The notes under the pieces are model-generated. The model did no database searches. It was not told the DNA's origin and saw nothing but the letters and a program-made list of their open reading frames with translations. DNA of 64,000 nucleotides from Pogonophryne albipinna (Eukaryota; Chordata; Actinopteri; Perciformes; Artedidraconidae), in the NCBI GenBank assembly GCA_028583405.1, contig CM053263.1:3944715-4008714 (forward strand), in the 5' to 3' direction. The translations under genes and the position numbers were made by a program. Positions 1-11,332 of the stretch are shown here, piece by piece. Numbering within the stretch: position 1 is the stretch's first letter; the number at the start of each line of letters is the position of its first letter.

Positions 1-996
1 GTGCACTCAAATGTGTGCAGCATTACAATCAACATGGGATACAAAACAATACACACATATAGAATGGCTCTGTATTTCTCAGTTTTTCTGCAATACATAC
101 TGAGACTGTTTCAAAGGTCACCCACAGGTCAGAACAATGACATCTGAGTTGTTATGAGTGTGTGAATGTGGTGTGTTACTGTCAGTGTCAGTGTGTGTTT
201 CTCCATTTGCTTGCAGGATGCTGTTCTATGACGCCAGAGAGCCAATTAGCGTCTCTCAGTTTGACAGCCCTCTCTTCAGGACCAGCGTGCTCATACATGT
301 TAATTGCGGTCTTCAACGGCCACTGAGATTTCAGCAGCCTCATTACAGCAAAACCATGCAACGACGAACCAGGGAGCTGATGTGAAAATCTCACGGCCAC
401 CAACACACTCTCCCTTGTCACTTCTTTTCTCTCTGTCTTACTCCTTAACTCTGTCCTTCCTACCCAGAGTTAGTCAGTAATGCAGCTGATCCATCCAGCT
501 GATATATCTGTATAAAAACAAGGAAGCAAGATTAAAAAAAACAATTGCTACATTCAAGACAACTGTGATTAATCAAATAACAATTCAAAAATAAGTGTCA
601 ATATATATTTTGGACCAGTACCCTCGATATGGTTTGTCACATTGCCACATCTTGGAGATCTCGGGTAGGAAACAACAGATGAGTGCGATCAAGCTGAGCT
701 TATCACTATGTTCCATATTGGCAGGAGACACATGCAACATCAGCAAAATACTGCAAGAGTGTATAGAGTGCAATGTTAGAAAAATATGTTGGGGAAGCGT
801 TTAGGCAACAATGAAAGACTTGAATAAAAGCAAGAAACAATTTGTTATAAATAAAAACATCTGTGGAAGTTGGAAGGAAGAATGGAAGACAAGCTATAAA
901 AAGCAGACTACCTGAGGACAGTTCAGAAAGGAAGGAAAAGGCATAAAGGAGAGAGTGCTCAGGGTTCAAATGAGATGAAATCTGCAATGACTACGG
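1..996. other. Unannotated host DNA
   Basis: No gene, RNA gene or repeat was recognised. A short open stretch at 158-385 follows a splice-acceptor-like TTGCTTGCAG, but no protein family is recognisable in it. The sequence at about 200-360 is complex and non-repetitive and could be conserved non-coding DNA. Confidence 0.4.
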
Positions 997-1630
997 CCCC
1001 ATTTACACGGGAACGCAAATTAAACGCAAACGAACCGAATTCGATATCAAAAAAGTATTTCGTTCACACGGATACGGCTCAATAAACGTGTCCCTTCACA
1101 CGAGACCACTCGACCCGCTGGAGACGCTGTAATACATATGCCAGGCCTGTAAGTGGCGCTGTACTTCCGCCACAAAATACACCAAAAGTAGCGAAGAAGA
1201 CCCCTGAGCATGGTTGCCATGGTTGCCTGGTTGCCCTTCTGTTTATTCTCCGCGGTGGATTTAGCAACATGTAGTTCTCCATGTCCACTTGTTGCTGATG
1301 GTTGTGGTAGAGGAGCTGTAGATTTTGCACTCACATCTGTAGCATGGTCAGTAGCTACTGACAGTAGCTACTGACCATGCTACAGCAGTGAGCAGCAGAG
1401 GTGGGGAGAGGTGAGGCTATGGCTTCATCGTTATCAGGAAATGATCGTATAGGACGTACACACGGAGCCGTTTGGCCCCCCAGAGCGTTCCGTCCGCAGA
1501 TCTATCCACCTTGGGACCCGTTATCGTTTTAGGGGTCCGTTTCCGCGGTTCCATTATGGCCTCGTGTGAACTGGCTATACGAAAGAGAAAAGTAGCAGAT
1601 ACAACCAGTTTCATTCCCGTGTAAACAGCA
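997..1630. mobile_element. Non-autonomous TIR DNA transposon, family A, copy 1
   Basis: The left end CCCCATTTACACGGGAACG and the reverse complement of the right end share the core TTTACACGGGAA, which makes terminal inverted repeats. The same sequence recurs at 27362-29338: 997-1505 matches 27362-28158 and about 1578-1630 matches 29276-29338. That defines an interspersed family with matching ends. No transposase frame is present, so it is non-autonomous. I could not settle a target-site duplication because the flanks of the two copies give no consistent direct repeat, so the superfamily is left open. The centre carries a long palindrome at 1337-1385 that copy 2 lacks. Confidence 0.65.
1337..1385. 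repeat. Perfect 23-bp-arm palindrome inside family A copy 1
   Basis: Arms 1337-1359 and 1363-1385 are exact reverse complements around a 3-nt spacer (GAC). Each arm contains the self-complementary AGTAGCTACT, so several alternative foldbacks are possible. At the matching place copy 2 has TGTAGCATG followed by different sequence, so this arm pair is private to copy 1 or was lost from copy 2. Confidence 0.85.
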
Positions 1631-2129
1631 TATATATTTCCTTGTTTTTCCATTTTCAAGTGAAGCCCATTTAAAGCCTTTTAAGTCTCAGAAAATAAGG
1701 TAGAATAGAATTGGACCATCTGGAGTCCAAAAGCGTGTTGCCTGGGTAATAAGCAGTGCTCGCTTATTACAGGCCTGGCATTAGAGCTACAAAAACATTT
1801 GGATTCTCAGCATGACTCCGGTGGAATTTCTGAAAAGAGTGGTCATAGTTCTTTATCTAGTGAACAGGCTGAGGGATAAAGACTGCATACAAGAAATGTA
1901 GGAGTGCTGTGGCCACCATGTGACGTAAAACCCCCAAAGACTAGCATTGTAGGGTGCTAAATTGAAAATAATTTGAGGGCTGACAGAACCATGATCTCAG
2001 CATTGCAGGGGGTTATTCCCATGCTGAACGAAACACAGCCGCCACCACTCCACTGCATATTGGAGGTGACGATCTGACAAAGCCAGGAGGACAACATCAT
2101 CGGGAACGTCAGAGATACCACCTTAATAT
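1631..2129. other. Unannotated host DNA
   Basis: Nothing recognised: no gene, no direct or inverted repeat and no simple-sequence tract. Confidence 0.4.
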
Positions 2130-2681
2130 ATAGAAATTTGTATTCATTGGGATAAACCCCTCGTGATGCACCATCTCGTTTTCAAGGGGGTCCCGACAAT
2201 AGCAACAACTTACAGACATACATAAACAAAAAGACAAAATGCAAAACATGACACACAAGACAAACCACATACAGTCTGTTAAGTACAATTCAAGCAATGC
2301 ATACAATCATTACAATTTGAGAGACAGTCGAGCAAATCAGTTTAATCAATATCAGTTTCATTAATAACAAGTACAGACCAGTTGAAAGTGAGATGATAAT
2401 GCATGTTTAAACATACCCAATGATGCAAGAGATCTAATAGCAGCAGGTAAAGTATTCCAGTCTGTTGGGGCTTTGAACATGAACGCTCTTCTGCCAATCC
2501 ATTTTTTTGCAGAGGGGACAGAGAAATACATCTGAACAGAATGTCTAACTTGATGATTTGACGAGTAGGGTGCAAAATACTGCTTTAAATAAGGGGGATA
2601 GTTAAGATAAATGCATTTAAATATCAGCTGAAGCCAATGCGTGTGTCTTCTTACATTTAAAGAAGGCCATTTAAGTTGGTT
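2130..2681 (-). mobile_element. LINE 3' fragment, I/Nimb- or CR1-like
   Basis: Read on the minus strand this is the C-terminal coding end of a non-LTR retrotransposon followed by a 3' UTR. The tail motif CCCCTTGAAAACGAGATGG closely resembles CTCCCTTGAAAAAGAGATC in the tail of the LINE at 17489-18440, so the two fragments probably belong to one clade. The 5' side stops exactly where the L2 copy at 2682-4572 begins, so L2 probably inserted into this older element. The clade name is an inference from the tail and the protein style. Confidence 0.6.
2361..2678 (-). pseudogene. LINE reverse transcriptase C-terminal relic
   Basis: Reading the minus strand from 2678 gives about 105 codons with no stop, ending at a TAA at 2361-2363. 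The frame has no early ATG because it is the tail of a longer protein. Its layout matches C-termini of LINE ORF2 proteins: an RRHTHWLQLIFKCIY segment, then KKWIGRRAFMFKAPTDWNTL, then an IRSLASLGMFKHAL stretch. The order is the same as in the relic at 17628-18358 (VRRLSHWYIFIYKAM, then FRCAAPLSWNSL). The catalytic YxDD box and everything upstream are missing, so it cannot be functional. Cut off upstream by the L2 insertion at 2682. Confidence 0.65.
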
Positions 2682-4572
2682 ATTACATTACATTACATTG
2701 CATTTAGCTGACGCTTTTATCCAAAGCGACTTACAATAAGTGCGTTCGACCAACAAAATAGAAACTTGAAGAAAACAGAATCATATAAGTACATCAGGCT
2801 TCATAGAGCAAAAACATTTCAAGTGCTACTCAACTGGCTTTCGATAAGCCAGCTCTTTATTAGTATATAAGTGCTTTGTTAATAGTTCTATCGCTCGTAG
2901 TGGAGTCGAAAGAGATGAGTTTTCAGTCTGCGCCGGAAGGTGTGTAAGCTATCTGCTGTCCTGATGTCAATGGGGAGCTCATTCCACCATTTTGGAGCCA
3001 GGATAGCAAACCCACGTGTTTTTGCTGATGGGAACTTGGGTCCCCTTCGCAGCGAGGGTGCAGCGAGCCGTTTGGTTGATGCAGAGCGGAGTGCACGTGC
3101 TGGGGTGTACGGTTTAACCATGTCCTGGATGTAGGAAGGGCCAGATCCATTCGCAGCATGGTACGCAAGTACCATTGTCTTGAAGTGGATTCTTGCAGTT
3201 ACTGGAAGCCAGTGAAGGCAGCGGAGGAGCGGCGTGGTGTGGGAGAATTTAGGAAGGTTGAAGACCAGGCGAGCAGCTGCATTCTGGATGAGCTGCAGAG
3301 GTCGGATGGCACATGCAGGTAGACCAGCCAGGAGGGAGTTGCAGTAGTCTAGTCGTGAGATGACGAGAGCCTGGACCAGAACCTGCGTGGCTTTCTGGGT
3401 CAGCTGGGGACGCATCCTCCTGATGTTGTAAAGCGTGTATCTGCAGCAACGGGTTGTAGCAGCGATGTTTGCAGTGAAGGACAGGTTGTTATCTAGGGTC
3501 ACACCCAGATTCCTTGCAGTCTGAGTCGGGGAAACAACAGAGGTGCCGATGTTGATTGTTAGGTCAAGAGTGGGACAATCTTTTCCCGGAAGGAAAAGCA
3601 GTTCAGTCTTGTCAAGGTTGAGCTTGAGGTGATGAGCAGACATCCACTGAGAGATGTCAGCTAGACAAGCAGAGATGCGTGCGACGACCTGGGTCTCTGA
3701 GCGGGGAAAGGACAGAATTAATTGGGTGTCGTCAGCGTAGCAGTGGTATGAAAAACCATGCGGGCTAATGACTGATCCGAGCGAGTTTGTGTACAAGGAG
3801 AAGAGGAGGGGACCAAGAACAGAGCCCTGAGGGACCCCTTTAGTTAATTGACAAGGGTCGGACTCGGACCCTCTCCAAGTAACCCTGTAGGTGCGATCTT
3901 TGAGGTATGAGGTGAGGAGGGAAAGTGCAGAGCCTGAAACTCCAAGTTCTTGGAGAGTGCGAAGGAGGATCTGATGATTCACCGTGTCGAATGCAGCAGA
4001 CAGGTCCAGCAGGATGATGACAGAGGAGAGGGAGGCTGCTTTAGCAGTGTGCAGTTCCTCAGTGACAGCAAGGAGGGCAGTTTCTGTGGAGTGACCTGCC
4101 TTGAAACCAGACTGGTGCGGATCCAGAAGGTTGTTCTGATGGAGATAACAGGAGAGTTGTTTAAAGACAGCGCGTTCAAGTGTTTTAGACAGGAACGGGA
4201 GGAGAGAGACAGGCCTGTAGTTTATAACATCAGACGGGTTGAGAGTGGGTTTCTTTAGGAGAGGGTTTACTCTTGCCTCCTTGAGACTGTTTGGAAAGTG
4301 ACCAGAAGTTAGAGAAGGGTTGATGAAATGGGTGAGAAACGGTAGAATATCAGGAGCGATAGTCTGAAGGAGGTTTGAAGGGATAGGGTCCAGAGGACAG
4401 GTGGTAGGGCGGGCAGAGGTAATGAGGGTAAGAACCTCACTTGGAGAGAGAGGGGAAAAGGAGGTCAGTGTGTGGGTGAAAGGAGGGTCTGGTGACCCAG
4501 CGGTGAGTAGAGGTGAGTCAGAAAAAGAAGAGCGAATATCATCAACCTTTTTTTCAAAGTGGTTAACAAAGT
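2682..4572 (-). mobile_element. L2-clade LINE, copy A, 5'-truncated
   Basis: Minus-strand element whose 3' end is an (ATTAC)n tail followed by the L2 tail motif, read on the plus strand as TTAGCTGACGCTTTTATCC. It matches copy B at 42834 onwards almost base for base up to GGTTAACAAAGT at 4572, where homology stops abruptly. That is the usual 5' truncation of incomplete reverse transcription. The retained coding end is uninterrupted. No convincing target duplication was found. It abuts an older LINE fragment on its 3' side. Confidence 0.93.
2888..4570 (-). pseudogene. L2 ORF2 fragment: reverse transcriptase, endonuclease missing
   Basis: The open frame reads 4615 to 2888, but the first 15 residues come from flanking DNA; L2-derived protein starts with FVNHFEKK at about 4570. 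The remaining 560 codons correspond without gaps to residues 417-976 of copy B. Visible RT motifs are LDLSAAFD (palm A), GVPQGSVLGPLLFSLY and the catalytic YADD. The C-terminal region ends FRLHYER. Twelve residues differ from copy B, one of them K for T just before GVPQG. The APE-type endonuclease domain is absent, so the protein could not prime at a target by itself. It has no promoter of its own. Confidence 0.93.
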
Positions 4573-6689
4573 GCAGTGATGTGTACGAAAAGGACAACCA
4601 AGAACAAATCTGCATAGTCTATTGTAGGCTATGTTGAGTGGAGCAATTCATGTCATCCAACTGGACACTTTGCATTCATCGGCAGCATTTTGATATCCCG
4701 TGAATAAACATCAGCAAACATAAAAGGTGACTAGGGGTACAACCTTGCCAGGTGCCCACATTCAACATGCTTGACTTGATGCCAGATGCAAAACGAATGG
4801 CACACAGCAGCAAACTCCTGCACCTTACACTCGGGGGCATTCATGTGAACACATTTCCCACATGGAAAACAGTTTGCCCAAAAGAATCAGACGTATCCTC
4901 TTGCTAGACATCAACAACACTTGTAGATTCAATTCAATGAGAAATATTGAGGATTTGGATAGAATATATATATTTCAATAATGATTTTAAAAGTATATTT
5001 GCAAACTTCTGGCAATTCAAGGACAAGAAGAAAGACAGACATAGAGGAATAGAGAAAGTCCTAGAGCAGTGAGGGGAAGGTCAGAGGGATACAGGCAGAT
5101 GTTAAGAGATGTCCCAGAAGTATTCTAGTTTGCTGCAGCGTGTGATTATCTCCCACCAAACAGAGAGGGAGAGAGACGGCACAACAATAACACACGCTAA
5201 CCAGAAATACTCAATCGAGGCAGGGCTCAGCTATCAATGAAGCGCACACATTTATGTTAATTTAGCTTGCAGATGTAACACATTTGCATACATGTGTATA
5301 TATATGGGCGTTATTCACAAAAACGCAGGCATATAAAGCTGCCTCATTTGCATTGCGTTATCATCTTGCCGCTCAACTTACTGTGCCCAGTCGAGGAACT
5401 TTGGGAAGATTGCGTAAGGCATTAGCTGCTTTATCCTTTGACTCTGCTGCTTATAATACAGAAGGCGTCTCTCCCTGGCTGCACACACACCTGCAATCGC
5501 TGTCAGTCCACCCAAGGACACTCCGTGTGTCAGCTCTGATTAAGCCTGCACTCAGCTTGTGGAATAGAGTTCTTGGGTGGGGGGGGGGTGAGGGGAAAAA
5601 GGGCGACTTGGGTCCAGTAATAAATCGCTGCAGGCAGCCGGGCCCTTCAGCGCTGTGGCCCAGCCGACCCCAAACAGATGCCGGCTGGTTTGGCCTGCCA
5701 ATTGCGTCCTGGGCCTGTGGGCCAGCACCATGATGAGCGATGGCCGCGGTCCAAAGCAGGGGTCCGCCGCCACAGGCGCAGGTGTAGACATCGTTAACAT
5801 CCAATAAGAAGAGAGCGGAGCCCTGCGGGTGGGGTAAAGTGATATTGATGGAGGCTTGTCTGAAGTTGCCTGGTTCACTGAACAAATATGAAAATAAATA
5901 TGGCCTTTTGCATAGCATGCACCTTTCATTAATATTAACCAAAGGCCTCAATAGTGCACGAGAGCGTCCATTAACAGCAGTCACTACAGGTTGACAACCG
6001 CCGTCTGTTAAAGTTTACTTGTGGCTGTTGTTGTTTTACTAAACTCTCCCTGTCCTATTTCAAATGGCTTAGCCTGTATATGCAGAGCATGATCCAATGC
6101 AATCTCCTCTTGCCAAGTCAGCAAAGTCAATTATGTTTGTTGTTTACTTGGAAGTTGGGTGATTATGTGACCATTTGCCAACCTCGAGACATGATTGACT
6201 GCAAATTAATCCTGTGAGGATTCATATTGTTTTGGCAGGCCCTTTTTGTTCTCCTCATTGGGCTGATATTGCCAGGAAATTGAGTAGTTGTGGGAAAACA
6301 CAATAGCATCTGAAGCAAGACAACAAAGGATAAATCAGGCTGGGTATAAACTAAATGATTTGGTTACGGCCAGCTATCCAACCATGAATAAGCTTCTCCA
6401 GCAGTATAACCTTGTCCAACATCAACATAATTCTATAATTCTTGTGTTTAACTTGTGTTTAAGTAATCATCCTGTTACATGTTCCAGTCTGACACAAAGT
6501 CTGTCTTTGCTGCTGCCCACTTCACAAAACTCCAATGTTTTGTCCAATTATAGGTGCCTTCAGGCCAGTGACAGGCAGCCTTGTTGCTTCATAGTTTACA
6601 ACTTCCAATGGCGCAGTTTGCTGGAATTCATTAGAAGAGCAAAACATCTGAGATGTGCTATTTGCGGGTTCAGGTTCTAATGGAGTTGT
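4573..6689. other. Unannotated host DNA
   Basis: No gene was recognised. There is a G-run cluster at 5575-5612. The stretch at about 5860-6260 is complex, non-repetitive and rich in TAAT/ATTA cores, and could be conserved non-coding DNA; this needs cross-species alignment. Open frames at 5284-5733 and 5451-5984 overlap on opposite strands and show no domain. Confidence 0.4.
5575..5612 (+). other. Possible G-quadruplex sequence
   Basis: Five runs of three or more G, one of them at least nine long, separated by spacers of 2 to 6 nt. The pattern fits the usual G3+N1-7 quadruplex rule. No neighbouring gene suggests a role. Confidence 0.45.
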
Positions 6690-6697
6690 GTCCAGAG

Positions 6698-7136
6698 CAG
6701 AGGTCGCGTTAACCGTTTTCCGTCTATGAAGGATTTTTTTTAACAATGACGGAAAAATCTGAAAGCAGTCCGTCATTTTGACAGATTAGATCAAACTCGG
6801 AACAGCGCCAAAGTTTCCCCGCAGCGAGGCTCCGGTGTTATGCCGTGTTATGCATGCCCGCCAAAAAGGAAATGATATTGGTTCCAAACCGTACTTTGCC
6901 GTACAAATCATTTTGTCCGCGAGGTGCATGCATAACACGCCACACGGCATAACACAGACGCTAATACTTCACGAGGGTGCTCTCCACCCCCGTGTTGACA
7001 GTTCACAAGCGTGCTCTCTCCCCCCCCTCGTCAGCTCGTTGTTACAGACCCGAGGGTAATAATGGATTATGACGAAAAATGTTACAATCCTGTCCGTCAA
7101 AATGACGGGCAACGAAAAAGTCTAACGCAACATCTG
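6698..7136. mobile_element. hAT-type MITE (439 bp) with perfect 8-bp TSD
   Basis: Terminal inverted repeats are CAGAGGTCGCGTTAAC at the left and CAGATGTTGCGTTAGAC as the reverse complement of the right end. They are flanked by the identical 8-bp direct repeat GTCCAGAG at 6690-6697 and 7137-7144. An 8-bp duplication with CAG...CTG ends is the hAT signature. The interior has an imperfect inverted repeat around GTTATGCCGTG/TTATGCATGC (about 6834-6858 against 6924-6955). Both outer thirds also contain GACGG-rich sequence. There is no transposase frame, so it is non-autonomous. Confidence 0.88.
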
Positions 7137-7144
7137 GTCCAGAG

Positions 7145-8575
7145 GCAGTTCACCCCGAGATGAGAGGTGTCTGAACTACATCTAAACATGAATCAGACGA
7201 GTGGAAGTGCATTATATTCTCCTCATGGCAACATTCACTTCCCTGCTGAATTTCTTGCATCACTATGGTGATCCACACCAGCTGTCTATCTGTGCCTCAA
7301 CAGAGCATCCTGTGCTCAGGACTCTCTTCCATGAGCGGTTTGAGTCCATTGAGGGGATTTCCTTTAATCTGCCGTGTTAGAAGATAGCATTGTTGCTGCC
7401 ACTGACTTCAGTTCAGTGGGTAAGGGATTTAGGTGACCTGTTGGACTCCTCAGGCTGTTTGCTCATTTTAGGACTTGAGCAAAACCCCTTGTTTGTTCAG
7501 TTTATAAGAACATCCCATCATCTTTTTCTTTCTTGTGTGCAAAGGTCTTGAATGTGTTCCTTCTCTTATTGAGACTGGGTTGGGACTTGTTGTTATTCTG
7601 GGCCTGTAAAGCCCAAAGTGACTTTGAATGTTGGGCAAAACAAAAAAACGTAACTTGAATTTTAGGTGAAAGATTTTGTGGCTCAATGTGTTTTTTTTGC
7701 TTTGCCTCAAGTGAAGTAGGGAAATGTAGAGCAGTGATTTATGAAAGGCTGATGGATTAAAGGGACAGTGTATATGATTTGGCATAATCTAGCGTTCGGT
7801 TGACTGAATACCTTTCTGCCCTTGGTAGAAATATGCTTCTTGCTACATATAACATCAATGCTACATCAAGTAATGATGTATCAGTATGACTCCAGCTGCC
7901 TTAAATAACAAATATGTTTTCACAACAACTGTAGAAATATTTTTGCTTGCATACATTGAAACCATATTCAAATAATCGTTAGATATGCACACACGTACTC
8001 CTGCAAGCATGTATGCTGTCAGTCTGAGATGCTCTTATCTTCCCTATTCTGTTCACTATATTTTTCTGTTCATTAGGACTCGTACACAAAGACGGTGCTG
8101 CTATCTTTGCTCTCCCTGCAGATTCTTTCATCCCATCACGCAGCAGTGAGTGGCGGCATGCTGAGCCCCCGGTGTGTCTGGTAGCAACTTGTTAAGTTTG
8201 CTACAAGGTTCCGCCGCAGACCTCATTAGCCATTCACGATCACCTGGTGGCCTCACTTCACAGCACACATTGATGCTACATGACTGTGGCTGCTGCTTGG
8301 TTTCTCACTGACTCCTCTCTGCTGTTCTGGGACACACTTAGCCCTTGCTATATTGACACTCCAATGCTAATGAGCAAGCATTAGCAGTCCCATTTAAGCT
8401 CAAGCACCTGTAAACCTTGGTGTGAGGACACAGTTAAAAAACAGGGCCTGGAGCACTGTTTTCTGGATAATGGTTAAGCAGATCTGAGTGTGAAATTACT
8501 TAAGACTAAAACATTTGTTTTACCATGTTGAATTTTTTAACAGTCCAAGAAAAAAGGAATTCTCTGTCACCTTTA
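7145..8575. other. Unannotated host DNA
   Basis: Nothing recognised. The longest open frame (7468-7785, minus) has no domain-like content. Confidence 0.4.
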
Positions 8576-8579
8576 TTAA

Positions 8580-9282
8580 AGATGGGGTAGGTAAGTTTCA
8601 GAAACTGGCTCGAGATACACTTTTTGTTATATTCCATGGAATGCTCTTAACATCCGATAGCAATGAATATCTTAAGTGCTTTGACAAAAGATCCATAAGA
8701 AAATGTCATCTGTGGAAGCCGTAATACTGTAAAAAGTACAACCGGCTAAACAGATTGGATTGCCGCCCTGTCTGTCAGCCTTCCATCTCGTGCACGCACA
8801 AATGTATCTCGTGCCCTCATTGGGCGTGCCGTCATTGGGCGTGCATTGCAGCAGTACTTCAATGACTCGCCAGCAACAGGTGGCCACTTTCACCATGGCA
8901 GTTAGGTTCAACATCGTCTACTGGTCGCAAAAGAAAAAATGTAACGGAGCAAATTAAGAACAAAAAGAAAGTGGAAACTAGGAGAAGTCAAACCAGAGTC
9001 AATATCGGAGTTGCTTTTCAACAATGGCGACTACTGATGGAACACACCGAGTTGAAATCTGACGCCGTGGTGGCTCTTTTTCTCTTGGACAGGTAATTAT
9101 CTGTTTTGTATGGTTTACAATTCCCCTGAACTATATAGCCAACCTAAGTCATGTGTGCGTTCATGTGTGTTGGAGGAGGTGCTCTGTAAGGAAGTCTGAA
9201 GGAAGGGGCGGATTCTTTTCGGCTGTGTACTTTCAAATTTTAGTGCACTCGAGCCGGTTTCTGAAACTTACCTACCCCACCT
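8580..9282. mobile_element. TTAA-site MITE (703 bp), piggyBac- or Kolobok-like
   Basis: About 35-bp terminal inverted repeats, beginning AGRTGGGGTAGGTAAGTTTC on each strand and continuing through AGAAACYGGCTCGAG with only two mismatches. TTAA flanks both ends (8576-8579 and 9283-9286). TTAA target sites are typical of piggyBac and Kolobok elements. The interior (for example the open frame 8760-8957) shows no transposase motif. It contains a short direct repeat, TCATTGGGCGTGC, twice near 8818-8844. Which of the two superfamilies applies is not decided. Confidence 0.85.
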
Positions 9283-9286
9283 TTAA

Positions 9287-11332
9287 ATGTGCAGGAAAAC
9301 AAATGCACACATGTATGCATTACATTTGTGAATCTGCACGTCAAGAAAAGCCTCCACTAAATAAAAATGTATGCATTTAATGAATGTGAACAGACACTGA
9401 CGTGTGTTCTACTTCATGTACTCATGTGCATTCATTATTTTTCAAGAGCTTATCTGTGAAGGCTTTCTAATTAAAAGCACTGTTAAAAAAGCACTATAGT
9501 AAAACAAGACATGAGGAACTGTCATTGACTTGATTTATTAGTGCTCAATCAATATGTGGTAGCATTCTTCTGGCACACAGCCATTACTCACATTACTGTG
9601 TGTTAGAGCCTGGAGAAATCTGTAATCTTATCCCTGATGTCCACAGTCCAAAGTCAGTTCAGCTGCTAATAGAAACATTTCACCTTCACAGCATAGTGTT
9701 TAAATCCAACTTGTCTGAAGTAAACATGATTATTTCCTACACACTTCCTGCTAAATCTATCTCATTCAAGTTAAAGAACAGCAGCAGTGTATAGATGTTT
9801 CTGGAGGGCCCGATAAATCATTGGTTGAAATTTCCTGAGCATCTGCATTTCTTGTGCGAGTTTGGAGGTGGTGAGGCTGGCAGGCACACGCTGAGAAGGA
9901 TGAGTAATGATGCCGAATCAAGAGGCGGAGGAAGTATACACATTGGGCTGTTGTTTCTATTTCACCCTGGGGCTGTCATCACAGCAACCCTTTCTCCTTA
10001 AATGTATTATGGTCTGCCTGTACCTCCTACTAAAAAAGCAAAGTCATTCTAAACCAAGGAGCCTCTGAAACTGTTCTTTGAATTTCTAAACTCCTGTTTC
10101 CTTTGCTCTGGCTCTATGTCTCTGTCTTCTTCCCCCCTGCCTGGCCGGGTATGGACTAATTGGTTTCTGTCAATTGAAACACATTGTTTGGTGCTGCACT
10201 CAAAGCCACAGGGTGCCCGGCCCCGGACTAAGACCAGCAGAGAAGAACAAAGTCACATTTTTACAACTCACCCTTAATACGCATGATGCATGAGCGTAAC
10301 ATCGCTAACACCATACATCCTAAAAGCCAGAACACCAAATCTAGCCCTTTTATTATCGTGGCCCTTCTTACACTGCTAGGTCAAGCAGCAGGGCTGGCCC
10401 CTGGCCCAAATCTCAGGGATGAAGCTAAGCCTGGGCACGTTCCCAGCCAGGCCGCCTGCCAGCAGCCCCCCCATCATCCGAGCGGCGGATGTAGTGCTTT
10501 TCTCCCTCCTTTTCTGTCCCTACCAATGTTTTTTTCTTGGATTTAAAGGTTATCTGCAGCCTTTCTGTCTGGGGCCCCTGGCCAGAGTTGCAGAGAGCGG
10601 CCAGCCCACCACAGGTGTGAGCGCTGCTGATAAGCACGAAGGAAGGCGAGGAAAAGGGAGGCAATGGGTGAGGGGCGGAGCAGAGGGTGGCAGAGAGATA
10701 TGGAGGTCCATCAAGGCCTGGGACTGACCTTCATTCCAAATATTGTTCATAGATGGAGTGCTCAGTGAGACAACAAATGTGGGAATAAAGCTGTAAAGCC
10801 TTTTTTATGTGAGACCAAATAAAAAGAGACAGACATAACAATAGGAAGAGACAAAACAATGGTGGTAGTAGAGCTGGTTGAGCGAGAGGAAGTGCATGCA
10901 GCGTACAGAATAAAATATTCATCATGTAGCATTTTACAGTACGGCAAACATGAACTTGGCCTCAAAATGTTTTATTTTAAGGGCCGTACTAATGTGAAGG
11001 ATTAGGATCAGGGATATCATCTGTTCCTCCCGATCACAAACTGAAAACACAGACGGGGCTGGGACCGAGAGGCCTGTCCCTGGACTCACTAGCTCACTTT
11101 CAGTGTGTGTAGCTCCTCCATTAATAACTAATAGGTGGAACATTAGGGGGGAATGGTGAGTATATCTTGAGGGCTTACATTAGCCAGGCGTACAGCATCT
11201 CCTTATCTGTGTGTAGGACAAAAGAGGGCGAGGGACCGGATGCGTTGTCCTCTCTTTGACTTTCTTCCTCCATTAACCGCCCTGGGAGGATAATTCGGGT
11301 GCAACTAAAAGTGCACAGAAACTGCAGACTAC
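9287..11332. other. Unannotated host DNA
   Basis: No gene was recognised. GC-rich sequence lies at about 10380-10730 and complex non-repetitive sequence at about 10130-10210. Overlapping open frames on both strands here are composition effects of the GC-rich patch. Confidence 0.4.

Noticed and set aside
158..385. Possible exon after TTGCTTGCAG with about 55 open codons
   Set aside because: No recognisable protein family, no donor site at a sensible place before the stop, and no partner exon in the window.
3950..4258. Plus-strand open frame opposite the L2 reverse transcriptase
   Set aside because: Shadow of L2 ORF2; the identical shadow appears at 44094-44402 in copy B.
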